Shown: positions 45,713 through 54,562, numbered from the stretch's first letter. The stretch: 64,000 nucleotides of DNA from Flavilitoribacter nigricans DSM 23189 = NBRC 102662 (GCF_002646595.1 NZ_PDUD01000020.1:289182-353181); one strand, 5' to 3'. Numbers and translations: made by a program. Notes: generated by a model from the sequence alone, not told the origin.

Positions 45713-46281
45713 TAATATTTTGCAATCGGTATGCTGTCTTTGTATTCCAAATAAGTAGTTGACGATGAGGGGTTTTGTGTTTTAGGCAAAATTAGAAAAG
45801 AGAAAGGGAACTCCATAACCGTTTTACCCGAAGCGTCGCTGAGCAGGACCTTAAATTGGCCCGTCAGGGTTTGTTTGTCGGTAACGGAGCCTTTGACCAA
45901 AACCTCACCGGCGTGTTTGGCCGAAGCATCTATACTTTCGATCTTATAGTGCTCATCGTGTTTATCGATCTTCAATTGGTACTGTGCTTTTTCCATATTG
46001 GCGGGAGTGATCGTTTTCCCATCCAGTTGGCATTCGAATTTGAGCATCAATTCAAACTGCTCTTTGGTATAGAAACGGATCTTATTGCCCGCCATTATCA
46101 TCGGATTTCCCTCAACAGCCGTAGTCGTAACCTTGACCGTCTGCGGATCCGTTATATCGATAATCCGGATCTCGGCCGACCCGGATTGGGCGCTGAGCGT
46201 CAGCGTGGTCAGAAGGATCAATAAAGAACCCACGATCCGGTTCAGCAGGGTAGTGGAGGTAGACAAGTTTACAGATCGCAT
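45712..46281 (-). CDS. Secreted protein of unknown family, paralogue A
   Basis: A 189-residue exported protein, started at ATG 46281, which gives a signal peptide with the core IVGSLLILLTTLTLSAQ; the longer in-frame reading runs into the upstream WD40 gene. The mature part SAEIRIIDITDPQTVKVTT, IRFYTKEQFELMLKF, YQLKIDKHDEHYKIESID, GEVLVKGSV and FPFSFLIL aligns strand by strand with paralogues B and C. It starts 61 bases after the WD40 gene. The domain is unknown to me; the location suggests an envelope component of the CHAT-STAND system. Confidence 0.65.
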   Translation of the reverse strand: MRSVNLSTSTTLLNRIVGSLLILLTTLTLSAQSGSAEIRIIDITDPQTVKVTTTAVEGNPMIMAGNKIRFYTKEQFELMLKFECQLDGKTITPANMEKAQYQLKIDKHDEHYKIESIDASAKHAGEVLVKGSVTDKQTLTGQFKVLLSDASGKTVMEFPFSFLILPKTQNPSSSTTYLEYKDSIPIAKY

Positions 46282-46342
46282 AACTGATGAGTTTGTTTTA
46301 AGGTTTAGGTGATCAATAAGGGTATTGCCAAAAACAACCGCC

Positions 46343-47932
46343 TCAACGCGCCAATCGTTCCTCGTAGAATTCAATAACCTCCTCTGCGTTTCGGTCCTTC
46401 AGTTCATTCAACCGCCAGACTTTGACCGTACGGTCTCCGGCGGAAGTGATCAGATAGGCGTCGTCCCGGGCGAATTGCGCCAGCCGGATCTGAGCCCGGA
46501 ATCGCCGGTAACGCTCCTTGACAGCACCTTCTATTTCCCAGATATCTACCCGGCCGTCGGCGGATGCGGTTAATAAGTAACGACCGGAAGGGCTAAATGT
46601 AGTATTCAGGATCGCAAGATCGTAGCGGGTGTAAAAATCGATGATGCCGGCCCGCTGTCCATCTTTTGTCTTCCGGTAGGCCGACCAGAAGCGGATGCTC
46701 ACGCTATCGGTCTGGAATAGGGTAATCGGGCTGGTGCTTCCCGGAGCCGAAAAAGCAAAGCGCTCGACCGGAGGAAAACGGGCGAGTTCCTGGTTGAGGT
46801 ATTTGTAAAAGGAGAAAGTATCTACTTTCCCGGATATGTCGAATACCAGGTGGGTACTATCGGGGAAACCAACCAGCACCTGCATCTGGATCTGATCCGA
46901 AGCAATATATTGGGCATCCCGGACCGGACCGGGGATGGTAAATCGTTTTTTTGGCTTTCCCAGTTCGGCAAAAGACAAAGGCAGACTACTAACCGAATCG
47001 GGCCACACCAGCAAAAGCTCATTCCCATTGGGCGAAATCGAGGCCCGGATCAGGGGAGCGGGTGGTAGTGCAAAATTCCAGGCTTTGCCCCTTTCATCCA
47101 GTAGGATAAAATCATTTTCCGTTTGCAGCAGGATCGTTTTATTCGGTATGCTGAAGTCGAAGTCCAGTATCGGACCGGACATTTCATAACGCCATTCCTG
47201 ACCGCCTCCACCGTTCCAGAGATAGGCCGTGTTCCCGGCTATGGTCAATAGTTCCCGGGAGCCGCCCCAGGGAAGGAAACGCGCTTTTCGGGGGGATTCG
47301 GGATGTTCTATGAGGTAACGTAATTTTCCCTGGAAGTCCCAGACATAGGCGTTCGTTCCCGCGGTAATGCTTAGAATGTACTCCTCCTGCGGGTTGATGT
47401 CCAGGCCCTTAATCGGCTGATCGTGCAAAAGATCATATTGTAAACCGGATTGGTAGATATCCTGTAAGACCTCCCGGATCGTTCCCCGGGTATCTTGATC
47501 TACAACGAGGATGTTTTGGGCGGATTGCGCGTGCCTAAAGGCCTGCGTCACCCAGCCGTTTTCGTAGGATACCTTCGCCTTCAGAGCCCTGGTGCTGGCC
47601 ACCGAACGCTGCCACTGCCAGAGTGCGATCAGGAGAAATACGCTGAGTATACTAATTACCCCGATTACGATCTGCCGCTTGCGCCGGGCGGCACGGGCCA
47701 GTGCCGCTTTACTTTCGCGGATCAGTTGCTGCTCGCCCGGACTGAAATTTATGGCTTTTTCGTGCGGGCGGATCTCATCCAGGTCTTCCTGATTCAGCAG
47801 GATCTTTTTGTCCAGATAACGCTTATGGGCACGAGCGACCAGCAACTCCGCCTGCCGGCGGGCCTTGGCCTCTCCGGATACGCGATCCAGGATCTGGCGG
47901 GCTAAAGAGTCGTGGGAAAGTTCGTAGCGCAT
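46343..47932 (-). CDS. WD40 membrane protein, in-frame C-terminal half of a STAND receptor
   Basis: A 529-residue frame beginning MRYELSHDSLARQILDRV, which is the conserved linker normally found inside STAND-WD40 proteins after the winged-helix part, not at an N-terminus. One transmembrane helix (about residues 88-105, IVIGVISILSVFLLIALW) is followed by WD40-like blades, the clearest being YLLTASADGRVDIWEI and YLITSAGDRTVKVWRL. It is in the same frame as the ATPase gene upstream, separated by a TAA and ten sense codons. Whether it is translated separately from this ATG, by read-through, or not at all cannot be decided here. The blades are thought to sense ligands in this class. Confidence 0.78.
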   Translation of the reverse strand: MRYELSHDSLARQILDRVSGEAKARRQAELLVARAHKRYLDKKILLNQEDLDEIRPHEKAINFSPGEQQLIRESKAALARAARRKRQIVIGVISILSVFLLIALWQWQRSVASTRALKAKVSYENGWVTQAFRHAQSAQNILVVDQDTRGTIREVLQDIYQSGLQYDLLHDQPIKGLDINPQEEYILSITAGTNAYVWDFQGKLRYLIEHPESPRKARFLPWGGSRELLTIAGNTAYLWNGGGGQEWRYEMSGPILDFDFSIPNKTILLQTENDFILLDERGKAWNFALPPAPLIRASISPNGNELLLVWPDSVSSLPLSFAELGKPKKRFTIPGPVRDAQYIASDQIQMQVLVGFPDSTHLVFDISGKVDTFSFYKYLNQELARFPPVERFAFSAPGSTSPITLFQTDSVSIRFWSAYRKTKDGQRAGIIDFYTRYDLAILNTTFSPSGRYLLTASADGRVDIWEIEGAVKERYRRFRAQIRLAQFARDDAYLITSAGDRTVKVWRLNELKDRNAEEVIEFYEERLAR

Positions 47933-47962
47933 GCTTCCGGTTTTACGATTTTCATCTTCGGG

Positions 47963-49042
47963 TTATTCACTGGTTTCCAGGGCGCGCAACAGGCGCAGCC
48001 GCTGAAATTCGTTCAGGCAATATTGTAACTGTTCCGGTTGGATCTCCCGATTGCGGGGCAGACTTTCGCGGATCTCGGCGGTACCCATCGGCTGTTTGGT
48101 ACCATCTTCGGTGACGAGCGTAAAAAGGATCTCCAGCGGCAGGCCTTTCACGGATGGTACGCCCTGCTGGTCCAGTTGATTTTCCAGTCGCATCAGTTGT
48201 TCTTCCAGGAAAGTACCGAGTACGTTATCGATCCGGCCGACCCGTTCGACCAACTCGGGATCAAATGTGACCTGCCGGACCTCCGAGCCGCCCTGCCTTT
48301 CCAGGTCGGTGCGATAGAGCCGATCCATGTACACCTGCAAATTGGTCAGGTCGACTCTCTGGTGCTTATCCCGCAGATTATCGATGATACGGGTGATGGT
48401 GGTTTTCGGATCTTCGATCCTGATCTCCGGATCTTCCGCCTGGCCGGCCATGCCGCGGATTACCCGGGCAATATTGAGATCGTTCATCCGCTCGATCCGC
48501 AGTCGATTATCAAAAAGGCTGGGGATCACCTTTTCGAACTCGTTGAGATGGGCGATCCACTCTTCGCGAATGATGAGGATGACCTTGGCCTGCAGACGCG
48601 CCCGGAGTAAATGGGCTATGGACTGGTAAAAGCTTTGCTGTTCCTCCCGGTTGCCAAGAATGAACAGTTCTTCAAACTGGTCGAAGATAAGATACACCGG
48701 CCGGTAGTGATCGAGGTAGAGTCGCTGGATCTGATCCGCAAGCGGCCATTCCCGAAAATCGCTGGGTTGTTGCCCGTCCAGATGGCGGGCGATGGCTGCC
48801 TGCAGGGAGAAATTGAGATTCTTTTCCCGCCGGATGAAGATCGGCAACCAGTCGCTGGGATAGAATTTATTTGCCAGGCCGCAATTCACCAGGCTGGTCT
48901 TGCCCGTACCCGAACCGCCGTACAGCAGGGTGAGATTGGCGGCAAAAACGGCATTGTACAGCTGGGCGGTTTCCCGCTCCCGGCCGAAGAACCGGTCTTT
49001 ATCCTCTTTTCCGTAGGCGTCGAGAAATTTAAATGGCAGCAT
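47963..49042 (-). CDS. nSTAND-type ATPase, in-frame N-terminal half of a STAND receptor
   Basis: A 359-residue STAND-class P-loop ATPase. The start at ATG 49042 (MLPFKFLDAYGKEDKD) fits the family; an in-frame codon at 49090 adds a histidine-rich extension. DRFFGREREtaqL-type lead-in, Walker A YGGSGTGKTSLVNC (about residues 41-54) and Walker B PVYLIFDQFEELFIL match the novel-STAND group 1 pattern, and a winged-helix-like segment ends at QRLRLLRALETSE before TAA. The CHAT gene lies 57 bases upstream. In comparable systems the STAND module oligomerises on recognition of a trigger and activates an effector such as CHAT. The stop at 47963-47965 truncates it before the WD40 part. Confidence 0.82.
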   Translation of the reverse strand: MLPFKFLDAYGKEDKDRFFGRERETAQLYNAVFAANLTLLYGGSGTGKTSLVNCGLANKFYPSDWLPIFIRREKNLNFSLQAAIARHLDGQQPSDFREWPLADQIQRLYLDHYRPVYLIFDQFEELFILGNREEQQSFYQSIAHLLRARLQAKVILIIREEWIAHLNEFEKVIPSLFDNRLRIERMNDLNIARVIRGMAGQAEDPEIRIEDPKTTITRIIDNLRDKHQRVDLTNLQVYMDRLYRTDLERQGGSEVRQVTFDPELVERVGRIDNVLGTFLEEQLMRLENQLDQQGVPSVKGLPLEILFTLVTEDGTKQPMGTAEIRESLPRNREIQPEQLQYCLNEFQRLRLLRALETSE

Positions 49043-49099
49043 CTGGTGGTAATGGTAATGTTTTGGTATTAAGGTGATTAAGTGGTGCATGGGGCCGTT

Positions 49100-50974
49100 T
49101 TAGGGCGCCAGATCCGTAAACAATTGTTCAAATTGCGTTTCCAGCAGGGTAAATACTTTAGGACTTTCCACCGCGGCGGTTCCGGATTCCCTAAAACCGA
49201 AAGCGTCGCCGAAGCCGAAATCCTCCTCCTCTGTGATCGGGTTCTTGATGTTGCGACCTTCAGCAAAATCGGCCATGCTCATATTGGTATCGATGATATC
49301 CGTTCCTTTTTCGTTGGCCAGGGCCAGGAAGATACTGTGTTTTACCGCCAGGTAGTGGTAGTGCTCTCCTTCGTGGAAACCGAAAAAGAACAGGTCGATG
49401 TGCTCGTTTTGCAGGAAGGTATTCTTGTCGATCACAAAAGGGGAGAGATTGAGGGCATGACTCAGGTCATTCTCATCCGGCGTAAGGACAATCGATTTGC
49501 AATTGGAATAATTCTCCTTGCGCCGTTTCTCTGAATCCTCATACAGACTCAGACTGGTACTAACGATTGCGTTGAGCGCTCCGAAATTCAACTCGTAGGT
49601 CTCCTCGCCGTAGCGTGGATTATCGATCGAGATGTTCCGGACAGTGAGCATGCGATAATCAGCCAGAAAAGCTGCTTTTTGCAGTAAAACAGCCAGTGCC
49701 TGCTCTGCGCGTAAACAGGTTTTTTCGAACTCATCCTCCGGAATGGCATCCATACCGGTCCTGACCTTTTCCAGGTATTTCCAGGCTTTGTGCAGATGGC
49801 TTTCCCGATCGGAAAGCAGGGCGTGAAAATGCCGCATTTCCGGAATAAAATATTCGGCTCCCTGACTTTCCATGATCACCGCCAGATCGGCAAATGCCTG
49901 CAGGAAGTCTTTCGTAAGCAGTCCCGATCGGTTCTGCCGAACTTCCGCGGAAATAGCCGGCGGGAGCTCAAAACCAAGCCGTCGTTTCGTATCCCAGAGA
50001 TCGGATAACAAAATGTAGTAGAGCGTAATACCGGTGAGCAGATAAGTGCTTTGCAGTTGTTCCAGCCGCTCCCGGCCGGGGCGATTGAACTGCCGCAGCA
50101 ACTGGATCTGCGAACCGATCAGCCAGGGAAAATTCTGGATCACCAGGTCGAGATAGGTACTGCTGTCCTTTTTGACTTCCTCCCCGTCGCGGATCTCTAC
50201 CATCTGGCTGTAAATGTCTTTATTGTAACGACACATTTCGTCCAGTACCAGCACGATATAACGATTTACCTTGAACTGCTGACCAATGAACTGGATCATG
50301 TGATTCGGCAGACCGACTTCGCGGTAGTAGGGGAGTCGCCAGGCCAGCACTTCTTCCGCGGATTGGGGTTGCACGTACAGTACCCAGGGTAGGACATCAA
50401 TATCCTCCGCGTCGGCTCCTTCGAGTCCCATGCCTCTCTGGATACGAAAATCCGGGCTGTCGCGGTATTCGGTTTCGACGGCTGCTTTGGCAAATTCAAA
50501 GGCGAGTTTAATGGATCTTTTGTTGGCCAGGGCCCGGTAGAATGCGGCGGCAAATTGTACCGCTTTTTCATCCCCGATCGGTACGGAAGTAGCGATCACT
50601 GCTTTTACACCGGCCTCAAATAATTGCTTGACCTGCCCCTGGGTAGAGCAGCCATTGAGGAAAACGAGTTGCAGTCCCGTCTGTTCGCCCAGTAGCTTAG
50701 CCAATCCCTTGGCCTGTCCGGCTCCGGCCTCCAGTTCGAGCCCCGCACCGTCGGCGTGACCGGCGTAATGAAAGATGCTGACCCGGTCGGGATAAGCCGA
50801 GAGGGTTCGGATGATATCCTGGGTGGTAGCGCTTTCTTCTCTTTCCAGTTTGATGAACTCCCGGCTTTCCAACGGACGAAGGATTTCCTTCAACTCATCC
50901 ATTTCCCTTTTCAGTTGGGGCAGATGATCGTCCTCCTGGTTGGCAAAGGTGAAGTACAGTATGGGTTGGGTCAT
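49100..50974 (-). CDS. CHAT-domain protein (caspase-like peptidase effector)
   Basis: A 624-residue protein whose first 200 residues are a CHAT domain. VSIFHYAGHADGAGLELE (catalytic His73) and LQLVFLNGCSTQGQVKQLF (catalytic Cys109) are present, with ATSVPIGDEKAVQFAAAFYRAL after them, so the caspase-type dyad looks intact. The remaining 400 residues are mostly helical and not recognised; they include segments such as LPYYREVGLPNHMIQFIG and FFFGFHEGEHYHYLAVKHS. It is the first gene of a cluster with the ATPase and WD40 genes. CHAT proteins linked to STAND or TPR modules act as conflict or death effectors; this role is inferred here. Confidence 0.85.
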   Translation of the reverse strand: MTQPILYFTFANQEDDHLPQLKREMDELKEILRPLESREFIKLEREESATTQDIIRTLSAYPDRVSIFHYAGHADGAGLELEAGAGQAKGLAKLLGEQTGLQLVFLNGCSTQGQVKQLFEAGVKAVIATSVPIGDEKAVQFAAAFYRALANKRSIKLAFEFAKAAVETEYRDSPDFRIQRGMGLEGADAEDIDVLPWVLYVQPQSAEEVLAWRLPYYREVGLPNHMIQFIGQQFKVNRYIVLVLDEMCRYNKDIYSQMVEIRDGEEVKKDSSTYLDLVIQNFPWLIGSQIQLLRQFNRPGRERLEQLQSTYLLTGITLYYILLSDLWDTKRRLGFELPPAISAEVRQNRSGLLTKDFLQAFADLAVIMESQGAEYFIPEMRHFHALLSDRESHLHKAWKYLEKVRTGMDAIPEDEFEKTCLRAEQALAVLLQKAAFLADYRMLTVRNISIDNPRYGEETYELNFGALNAIVSTSLSLYEDSEKRRKENYSNCKSIVLTPDENDLSHALNLSPFVIDKNTFLQNEHIDLFFFGFHEGEHYHYLAVKHSIFLALANEKGTDIIDTNMSMADFAEGRNIKNPITEEEDFGFGDAFGFRESGTAAVESPKVFTLLETQFEQLFTDLAP

Positions 50975-51238
50975 GGGTCTGGTGGTTACGACGAGGACAA
51001 TTTAATAAATTTTGCGTAATCCGTTTCCATTCATCCGTCCTTGCCTGTATCCTCATTTGTACAAACCATTACTCAGTGATCGATGCAGCGCACTGTCCGG
51101 CTAATTTTCTATATCGGTTGATCTGGTCGCTACGCTGTAGCTCTATTTATCTTCATCCCTATGGTCTGAAAGTAGTACGTTGCGCTGCAACTACCTGGGC
51201 ATTTGGGCTACACACTCCTCCGTTCCCCCAAAATAGTA
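50975..51238. other. Intergenic region between pgk and the CHAT gene
   Basis: With the adjoining pgk terminator this is a gap of about 330 bases without a gene. It must contain the CHAT promoter, but no exact TAnnTTTG box was found on the minus strand. No repeat was noticed other than the terminator. Confidence 0.35.
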
Positions 51239-51271
51239 AACCCTCAGGCAGCTGATTGCCACCTGAGGGTT
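51239..51271 (-). terminator. Probable pgk terminator
   Basis: AACCCTCAGG (51239-51248) and CCTGAGGGTT (51262-51271) form a perfect 10-bp stem with a 13-base loop, 31 bases after the pgk stop. The minus strand then reads TACTATTTTGGGG, a weak T-tract. Confidence 0.65.
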
Positions 51272-51302
51272 CGTCCTCACTTGTATATGCTTTGCTCCGG
51301 GA

Positions 51303-52505
51303 TTAGCTGCGGATCGCTTTGATGCCCGGCAGTTCTTTTCCTTCCAGGAATTCCAGCATGGCACCACCACCGGTGGAAACGTAGCTTACCTCGTCCGACA
51401 GTCCCATCTGATTGACGGCAGCGACGGAATCACCGCCACCTACGAGGGAAAATGCTCCCTTTTTCGTAGCCTGGGCCACCGCTTCGGCGATGGCTTTGGT
51501 GCCCTGGGCAAAATTCTCGAACTCAAAAACGCCCATCGGGCCGTTCCAGAGCAGGGTTTTACTGCGGTCGATGGCGTCGGCAAAAACTTCCCGCGCTTTC
51601 GGACCTACATCCAGTCCCATCCATCCGTCGGGGATACTGTTGCTGTCGGCCACTTTGTGGTCGGCGTCTTTGTCGAAACGATCGGCGATCACCGAATCTT
51701 CCGGTAGCAGGATCTCTACGTTTTTCTCTTTTGCTTTATCCACCAGTTTGAGGGCGAGGTCGAGTTTGTCCTCTTCCACGAGCGAGTTACCGATCGTACC
51801 GCCCTGCGCTTTAATGAAGGTATAAGCCATACCGCCACCAACGATCAGGGTGTCGACGGATTCGATCAGACGCTCCAGCAGCAGGATCTTATCGGATACC
51901 TTGGCACCGCCGACGATAGCCGTTACCGGATGCTCCGGATTGTTGATCACCTTATCGGCGTTGATGATCTCCGCTTCCATCAGGAAACCGAAGGTCTTTT
52001 TTTCGGCGGGGAAAAACTGCGCCACCGTGGTGGTAGAAGCGTGGGCCCGGTGAGCGGTGCCGAAAGCGTCATTGACGTAGATGTCGCCCAGTTTGGACAT
52101 GGCTTCGGCCAGTTCTTCACTACCTTTTTCCTCACCGGCTTCAAAGCGGGTGTTTTCCAGCAGCAGTACTTCGCCCATCGGCAGTTCTGCAGCCTTTTTT
52201 TCGGCAGTAGCACCTACCGTCTCCGGGCAAAAGTGAACGGGAACGTTCAGCAGCGCCTGCAGGTGATCTACCAGATGTTTGAGGGTAAAGGTATCCACAT
52301 CGATGGAGCCGTCCTCCTTTTTCTTTTTCTGGGGGCGCCCCAGGTGGGACATTAGTATAGCTGCTCCGCCCTGATCGAGGATCTTTTTGATCGTCGGGAG
52401 GGCCGCACGGATACGGGTGTCGTCGGTAATTTCGAAATCTTTATTCAGGGGCACGTTAAAGTCAACTCTGACCAGGGCTTTCTGGCCTTTAAAGTTAATA
52501 TCCAT
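51303..52505 (-). CDS. pgk: Phosphoglycerate kinase
   Basis: A 400-residue glycolytic enzyme transferring phosphate from 1,3-bisphosphoglycerate to ADP. ALVRVDFNVPLNKDFEITDD, ILMSHLGRPQKKK, VLLLENTRFEAGEEKGSEEL and LVGGGDSVAAVNQMG are the standard signatures. The ATG at 52505 (MDINFKGQKALVRVDF) is chosen; the 31 residues of the upstream extension have no family match. It follows gapA by 122 bases on the same strand, forming a glycolytic pair. Confidence 0.97.
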   Translation of the reverse strand: MDINFKGQKALVRVDFNVPLNKDFEITDDTRIRAALPTIKKILDQGGAAILMSHLGRPQKKKKEDGSIDVDTFTLKHLVDHLQALLNVPVHFCPETVGATAEKKAAELPMGEVLLLENTRFEAGEEKGSEELAEAMSKLGDIYVNDAFGTAHRAHASTTTVAQFFPAEKKTFGFLMEAEIINADKVINNPEHPVTAIVGGAKVSDKILLLERLIESVDTLIVGGGMAYTFIKAQGGTIGNSLVEEDKLDLALKLVDKAKEKNVEILLPEDSVIADRFDKDADHKVADSNSIPDGWMGLDVGPKAREVFADAIDRSKTLLWNGPMGVFEFENFAQGTKAIAEAVAQATKKGAFSLVGGGDSVAAVNQMGLSDEVSYVSTGGGAMLEFLEGKELPGIKAIRS

Positions 52506-52627
52506 AGGTGAGATGGTATTAGAAGTGAGGAAAGCGGAATAAGAAATGAACCTGAAAACGGAAGAAAGAGGAACGAACCGGCCGTGGCCGAAACCCATTC
52601 CTCATTCTTCACGCCCGATAACTACAA

Positions 52628-53626
52628 TTATTTCGTAGCGATCAGGTGGGCGAAATCAGCCAGACGGGCGGAGTAACCGGCCTCGTTGTCGTACCAGCTC
52701 ACTACTTTCAGCATGTTGCCGTTCACCTGGGTCATACCGGCATCGAAAATAGAAGAGTGGGTATTGCGGATGATGTCACCGGAAACGATGGGATCTTCCG
52801 TATACTGCAGAATGCCCTTCATGGCACCTTCAGCGGCAGCTTTGAAAACACCGTTTACTTCTTCAACGGTAGTGGATTTGTCGATCACAACGTTCAGCTC
52901 GATCATAGAACCGGTAATCACCGGTACACGGATAGCGATCGCGGAGATCTTGTTGCCGATGTTGGGGTAAACCAGTTTCACGGCAGAAGCGGCACCGGTG
53001 CTGGTTGGTACGATGTTGTAGGCAGCAGCGCGGGCACGACGCAGGTCGCGGTGCGGAGCATCCTGGATATTCTGGTCGGCAGTGTAGGCGTGGATCGTTG
53101 TCATGGAACCTTCCACGATACCGAAGTTTTCGTCTACCAGTTTAACTACGGGAGCCAGACAGTTGGTCGTACAGGAAGCGTTAGAGAAAACGTTTGCCCG
53201 ACGGTCCAGCTCATCCTGGTTAACACCCAGCACGATGGTCTGTACATCGCCGCCTTTGGCCGGAGCGGAGATCAGTACGTCCTTGGCACCGGCTTTGAGG
53301 TGCATACCGGCTTTGTCTTTGCTTACGAAAATACCGGTACATTCCAGTACCAGATCTACACCCAGTTCTTCCCAGGGCAGTGCTTCCGGGTTGCGCTCGG
53401 AGTAGGCGCTGATGGAGGTGCCGTTTACGATCAGGGCATCGTCCGTAGATTCAACGGTACCGTCGAATGGGCCTTGAGCAGAGTCATATTTCAGTAGGTG
53501 AGCCAGAGTATGGTTGTCGGTGAGGTCATTGATAGCAACAACTTCAACACCGTCTTTCTTTAAAAGATTACGGAAAGTGAGACGACCGATACGGCCAAAT
53601 CCGTTGATAGCAATTTTCTTTGCCAT
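52628..53626 (-). CDS. gapA: Glyceraldehyde-3-phosphate dehydrogenase
   Basis: A 332-residue type I NAD-dependent GAPDH. INGFGRIGRLTFRNLL is the N-terminal Rossmann motif, SNASCTTNCLAPVVK contains the catalytic cysteine, and SWYDNEAGYSARLADFAHLI closes the protein. It acts just before pgk in glycolysis, and pgk is its downstream neighbour. A -7 box (53732-53739) lies about 105 bases upstream, leaving a leader of roughly 100 bases. Confidence 0.98.
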   Translation of the reverse strand: MAKKIAINGFGRIGRLTFRNLLKKDGVEVVAINDLTDNHTLAHLLKYDSAQGPFDGTVESTDDALIVNGTSISAYSERNPEALPWEELGVDLVLECTGIFVSKDKAGMHLKAGAKDVLISAPAKGGDVQTIVLGVNQDELDRRANVFSNASCTTNCLAPVVKLVDENFGIVEGSMTTIHAYTADQNIQDAPHRDLRRARAAAYNIVPTSTGAASAVKLVYPNIGNKISAIAIRVPVITGSMIELNVVIDKSTTVEEVNGVFKAAAEGAMKGILQYTEDPIVSGDIIRNTHSSIFDAGMTQVNGNMLKVVSWYDNEAGYSARLADFAHLIATK

Positions 53627-53731
53627 GGTAGGATAAAGGTTTTTGGGCTGTCCAGCATTTCTGGAGAGCCGGGTTTTACTAATAATGTTGAATTCAATCG
53701 AGGGCCAGATGCCTCCCTTTTAAATGAGTCG

Positions 53732-53739
53732 CAAAAATA
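53732..53739 (-). promoter_or_regulatory. gapA -7 promoter box
   Basis: On the minus strand this reads TATTTTTG, matching TAnnTTTG. The -33 region lacks a clear TTG. The rest of the 53627-53912 stretch has no gene. Confidence 0.42.
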
Positions 53740-53912
53740 GAAGAAAATTTGCTTTCATACTAATGTTTGACTCACTTAGTGTAAAAAATACAATTTCTAG
53801 TTAAAATAGTTTTGCCAAAGGAAGCATTTTTTTCTCAGCGCCTTATTCCCTGGACGTCAAGGTAGTGTTACTTATTTGTAAACTAAATTCCGGACATTTT
53901 TTTAGAAAGTTT

Positions 53913-53941
53913 TTGAAATCTGGGGAAAGGTTATATATTTG
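53913..53941 (+). promoter_or_regulatory. Promoter of the tRNA-Glu pair
   Basis: TTG at 53913-53915 and TATATTTG at 53934-53941 are separated by 18 bases, a complete Bacteroidota-type promoter, 40 bases before the first tRNA-Glu. Confidence 0.75.
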
Positions 53942-53980
53942 CATCGCCTTTGAAAAAAGGAGCCAATTGTTTCGGCAGCT

Positions 53981-54052
53981 GGCCCGTTCGTCTAGGGGTT
54001 AGGACGCAGGATTTTCATTCCTGAAACACGGGTTCGATTCCCGTACGGGCTA
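53981..54052 (+). tRNA. tRNA-Glu (anticodon TTC), copy 1
   Basis: The 72-base sequence folds as a cloverleaf. The acceptor strands are GGCCCGT and ACGGGCT (a G-U first pair), the anticodon arm is CAGGA-TTTTCAT-TCCTG with anticodon TTC, and the T arm is CGGGTTCGATTCCCG. CCA is not encoded; the following bases are CCC. An identical copy starts 143 bases beyond its end. Confidence 0.97.
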
Positions 54053-54195
54053 CCCAACAGTGAAGCAGCGGTAACGGTAAATGACCACTTCACTGCCGGA
54101 TCTTCGACATCCGATCCATTCCGGCGAAGGCCGGATAAAAAGTTTACCGATCAGGTGGTTCCCATTTGCCGGCAAGGCAAGCCAACCCATGAGTT

Positions 54196-54267
54196 GGCCC
54201 GTTCGTCTAGGGGTTAGGACGCAGGATTTTCATTCCTGAAACACGGGTTCGATTCCCGTACGGGCTA
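54196..54267 (+). tRNA. tRNA-Glu (anticodon TTC), copy 2
   Basis: Identical over its 72 bases to the first copy. Here the next three bases are CCA (54268-54270), so the 3' end may be encoded, though this could be chance. No separate promoter was seen; it probably shares the transcript of copy 1. Confidence 0.97.
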
Positions 54268-54388
54268 CCACCACACACTAAGGGAAAACGTCTTTGGATG
54301 TTTTCCCTTTTTTCGTATTACCGTCCTCCCGGTCGTATTTTCTCTATCGACCTGTAGTGTCGAACAGTTAAAATTAATAAAGCTTGTC

Positions 54389-54562
54389 TTCACCGCGAAG
54401 GCCGCGAAGCCGCGAAGTTTTACAATGACTTCTTTCAAGAAAATTTGCTTCAGCAAATTTTTCGATCTTTTGCAACATTATCGGTTAAGTACGCAAAGGT
54501 TAGTGGATTTGCCGTCGGCAAATTCACTAAAAAGCTTGGTGTCTTTGTGTCTTCGCGGTGAA
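54389..54562. repeat. MITE-like inverted-repeat element
   Basis: The ends are a perfect 12-bp inverted repeat, TTCACCGCGAAG (54389-54400) and CTTCGCGGTGAA (54551-54562). Inside are two hairpins: AAATTTGCT/AGCAAATTT (54441-54449 and 54452-54460) and TAGTGGATTTGCC/GGCAAATTCACTA (54501-54513 and 54517-54529, one mismatch). Short CGCGAAG units repeat at the left end. The 427-base gap 54271-54697 holds nothing else that I can support. It resembles the widespread small non-coding repeats of the CGCGAAG type; no transposase is inside. Confidence 0.65.

Noticed and set aside
54265..54456. 63-codon minus-strand frame after the second tRNA-Glu
   Set aside because: It overlaps the tRNA end and the inverted-repeat element and has no coding features.
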